Virus record (IMG/VR): IMGVR_UViG_3300029987_000032
Span: 1 to 31,315 of that record
DNA from: a virus
Reading direction: 5' to 3' (one strand)
DNA length: 31,315 bases
The translations under genes and the position numbers were made by a program. Shown one piece after another: positions 29,506-31,315 of the stretch (positions are counted from its first letter, which is position 1; each line of letters begins with the position of its first letter). The notes under the pieces are model-generated. The model did no database searches. It had not been told where the DNA came from and saw nothing but the letters and a program-made list of their open reading frames with translations.

Positions 29506-30133
29506 TAAATATTTTACAGCAGCCGAGATTTATGTTCGGTTGCTGTCTGCATTTCCAATAAAAGGTACTCAAATAAGTAAGATACAAGTGATGCGATGGT
29601 GTAGTGAAGTCGTTGCAGAATATCTTACTGATCCAGTAGGATTAATTTTGAATAAAAAAATACAGATTGGAGAACCTACTTCTGATGATGATCCTACTTT
29701 AATCATTCGTTCTAATCGCGCTCTAGTACCGCCAGATGTATTTAAATTGGAAAATGTATTTGATGAAGCTGGAAACAAAGTAAAGAATAGTACTTATCAA
29801 GGAGAGTACATACAATTCAGTACTACTAGAACACCTCAGAAGTGCTTTATTGATTACTATTCATTGCCAGTAGATACTCTTGGTTTTCCATTGATAAAAC
29901 GTGGATATGAAACAGCATGTTATGCTTATTGCATTAAAAAGATGCATGAAGAAGATGCCAGTGTTATACCACCACGTATACAACAATGGAGATGGTTACA
30001 GATGTGTCAGGATTCTGATTACGAAATTCAAGCAGCTTATGTTAGTTGGGGAGATTTATCAAACAATGACGTTGAGGAAATCCATAATTATATTATTAGT
30101 CCGGAATACAAATTCATTACAAAAAGACATTAA
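29492..30133 (+). CDS. Probable tail-tube/head-completion adaptor protein (213 aa)
   Basis: The N-terminal helices (YFTAAEIYVRLLSAFP, ISKIQVMRWCSEVVAEYL) and the C-terminal helices with aromatics (RGYETACYAYCIKKMHEEDA, IQQWRWLQMCQDSDYEIQAA) bracket a beta-rich core (LIIRSNRALVPPDVFKLENV, EYIQFSTTRTPQKCFIDYYS). The layout fits the gp4-like tail-tubular adaptors of short-tailed phages. The gene directly downstream is a stabilisation-type protein, as in Crassvirales. It would join portal and tail hub. The assignment rests on position and pattern. Confidence 0.65.
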   Translation: MNPNNKYFTAAEIYVRLLSAFPIKGTQISKIQVMRWCSEVVAEYLTDPVGLILNKKIQIGEPTSDDDPTLIIRSNRALVPPDVFKLENVFDEAGNKVKNSTYQGEYIQFSTTRTPQKCFIDYYSLPVDTLGFPLIKRGYETACYAYCIKKMHEEDASVIPPRIQQWRWLQMCQDSDYEIQAAYVSWGDLSNNDVEEIHNYIISPEYKFITKRH

Positions 30134-30135
30134 TT

Positions 30136-31315
30136 ATGCAACATAATAATACGTTTCTAGGTGGTATGAAAAGAGGTATTGATAATACGTTAATGCCACA
30201 GAATAGTTATACCTATATGCTCAATGGAAGTATTGTTTCAAAAGATGAACATGGATATACAATTACTAATATTCGTGGAACAAAGAGTATTACTTCTTTT
30301 GCTACAAATGAAGTTCCTGTTGGTTCAGTATCATTCAATGGAATACTTTATATTGTTACTCATGCAACTAATACTGATAAGATTAATTTCTATTCATTTA
30401 AGGGTAGTGATGGTACTGCATGGGTAGAAGAAACACTTCTTATTATCCCTAATGGCCCTGATGATGCATTATCAATAAATCAATCAGTACTTGGTTTCTC
30501 CAAAGGAAAGTTACTTGAGATAATTGCTAAGAATAGTTATGATGGTTCTGTTGATTTGTATATCTGTGATGGATTGAATAAAAACATTATTATCAATACC
30601 GGTATTGATCAACAAGGAAAGAAAACACTTCGTTCATATACTAATCTTGACGATGTACTTCTGTTTGTTCATCAGAAGAGTATTACTAATGTTCCTGATG
30701 TTGTAGGACAAGTAAAAGACAATGGAACTATGAAGCCTGGTACTTACTTCTTCTATATTCGCTATGAAGATGAATCATTGAATACAACACCATTCATTAA
30801 AGAAGTAGGTCCATTCTATATCCATAGTGGTTCTAAAGAGTTTAATAGCTCTTCGGGAGTATTGAATACTGGCGAAGAAAGAGTATCAAAACAAGTACAA
30901 TTACAAATTACAAATACCGACTCAAACTATAAAAAGGTTTCTGTCGGTTTTGTCCATTATTATGGTACATCAGATACTTTGAGTAAATCAATGCAACTTA
31001 TCAGTAAGTCTACAAAGATTGTCAATAGTGTAGCCACTGTAGTATTCAATGGAAACAATGTTGTTCAGGATATTACTTTTGAAGAACTATTCAAAGACAA
31101 TATGGCATTTGACATTGCTGAAACGGAAGTTCAACATGAAGATAGATATTATGGAGCTAATTGGAAAGGCCGGGCAATAGATTATGCTATGCTCAAAGAA
31201 ATGGCTTCTCTTATCATACCACATGCTGTAATCAAAGATGAAAGTCGTTTCGATAAAGTATATGATCAGACAGCAAAATACTTTGAATATATGGAAGATG
31301 AAATCTATCCTATGG
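30136..31315 (+). CDS. Tail stabilisation-type protein, partial (3' end outside window)
   Basis: The frame is open from ATG at 30136 to the window edge, 393 codons. The product starts MQHNNTFLGGMKRGIDNTLM, followed by beta-propeller-like repeats (YTYMLNGSIVSKDEHGYTIT, GILYIVTHATNTDKINFYSF, LLEIIAKNSYDGSVDLYICD). A conserved N-terminal F.GGM..D.........Y..A.N pattern of this type marks the large tail-hub or stabilisation proteins (P22 gp10-like) of crAss-like phages. It completes the neck below the tube adaptor. Identification is moderate because only the first part is visible. Confidence 0.75.
   Translation, partial: MQHNNTFLGGMKRGIDNTLMPQNSYTYMLNGSIVSKDEHGYTITNIRGTKSITSFATNEVPVGSVSFNGILYIVTHATNTDKINFYSFKGSDGTAWVEETLLIIPNGPDDALSINQSVLGFSKGKLLEIIAKNSYDGSVDLYICDGLNKNIIINTGIDQQGKKTLRSYTNLDDVLLFVHQKSITNVPDVVGQVKDNGTMKPGTYFFYIRYEDESLNTTPFIKEVGPFYIHSGSKEFNSSSGVLNTGEERVSKQVQLQITNTDSNYKKVSVGFVHYYGTSDTLSKSMQLISKSTKIVNSVATVVFNGNNVVQDITFEELFKDNMAFDIAETEVQHEDRYYGANWKGRAIDYAMLKEMASLIIPHAVIKDESRFDKVYDQTAKYFEYMEDEIYPM

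Noticed and set aside
1-31315. Stop-codon reassignment (TAG or TGA read as amino acid), known in some crAss-like phages
   Set aside because: All major genes are full length under the standard code and end at ordinary TAA, TAG or TGA stops, for example portal and endolysin at TAG; no suppressor anticodon was clearly seen.
1-31315. CRISPR array, insertion sequence, integrase or diversity-generating retroelement
   Set aside because: No regularly spaced repeats, transposase, recombinase or reverse-transcriptase motifs were found; the FISUMP and fibre genes have no nearby template repeat that I could see.

Overview
The window is a contiguous piece of a tailed double-stranded DNA bacteriophage genome, most likely a crAss-like phage (order Crassvirales) infecting a Bacteroidales host. 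The evidence is the order terminase large subunit, very long portal, acidic scaffold-like protein, HK97-type major capsid protein, adaptor or ring proteins, HU/IHF-like protein, tail-tube adaptor and stabilisation-type tail protein. The AT-rich composition fits, as do promoter -7 boxes of the Bacteroidota type (TAnnTTTG, often TATCTTTG), starts that mostly lack a Shine-Dalgarno sequence, and a FISUMP domain, which is typical of Bacteroidota proteins. No integrase, transposase, CRISPR array or host gene was seen. Family assignment rests on recognition of the proteins, not on a database search.

Left arm (1-6400, almost all minus strand): many small genes, including membrane proteins, a lipoprotein, Cys4 zinc proteins and three small HTH proteins, plus two tRNA-like genes. 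One compact transcription unit (2501 down to 1263) has its own promoter, a 12-bp palindrome that could be an operator, and a strong terminator. It encodes a glycine-rich protein with a CCCEIK motif and a small beta-sandwich-like protein, both probably virion-associated. A 71-residue HTH protein on the plus strand (5251-5466) interrupts this block and is flanked by imperfect direct repeats. A single-gene unit (6397-6035) ends in a textbook terminator.

Divergent switch (6398-6646): transcription changes direction and base skew flips.

Right arm (6647-31315, all plus strand): a zinc-ribbon protein and an SSB-like protein; a tail-fibre module (7938-13788) whose 1346-residue fibre ends in a self-cleaving S74 chaperone domain; a lysis region (14351-16775) with several small membrane proteins, a GH24 endolysin, a holin candidate and a spanin candidate; then packaging and head genes (TerL, portal, GroES-like protein, scaffold-like protein, MCP, two further head or neck proteins). 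A strong internal terminator at 26799-26837 separates these from the neck and tail genes (26850 onward). The last gene runs off the window.

The most unusual features are a circularly permuted FISUMP domain inserted in a neck-region protein (27512-28495), a tRNA-Leu-like gene whose anticodon arm is about 13 nt too long, the repeat-flanked plus-strand HTH cassette, and a GroES-like reading frame between portal and scaffold.
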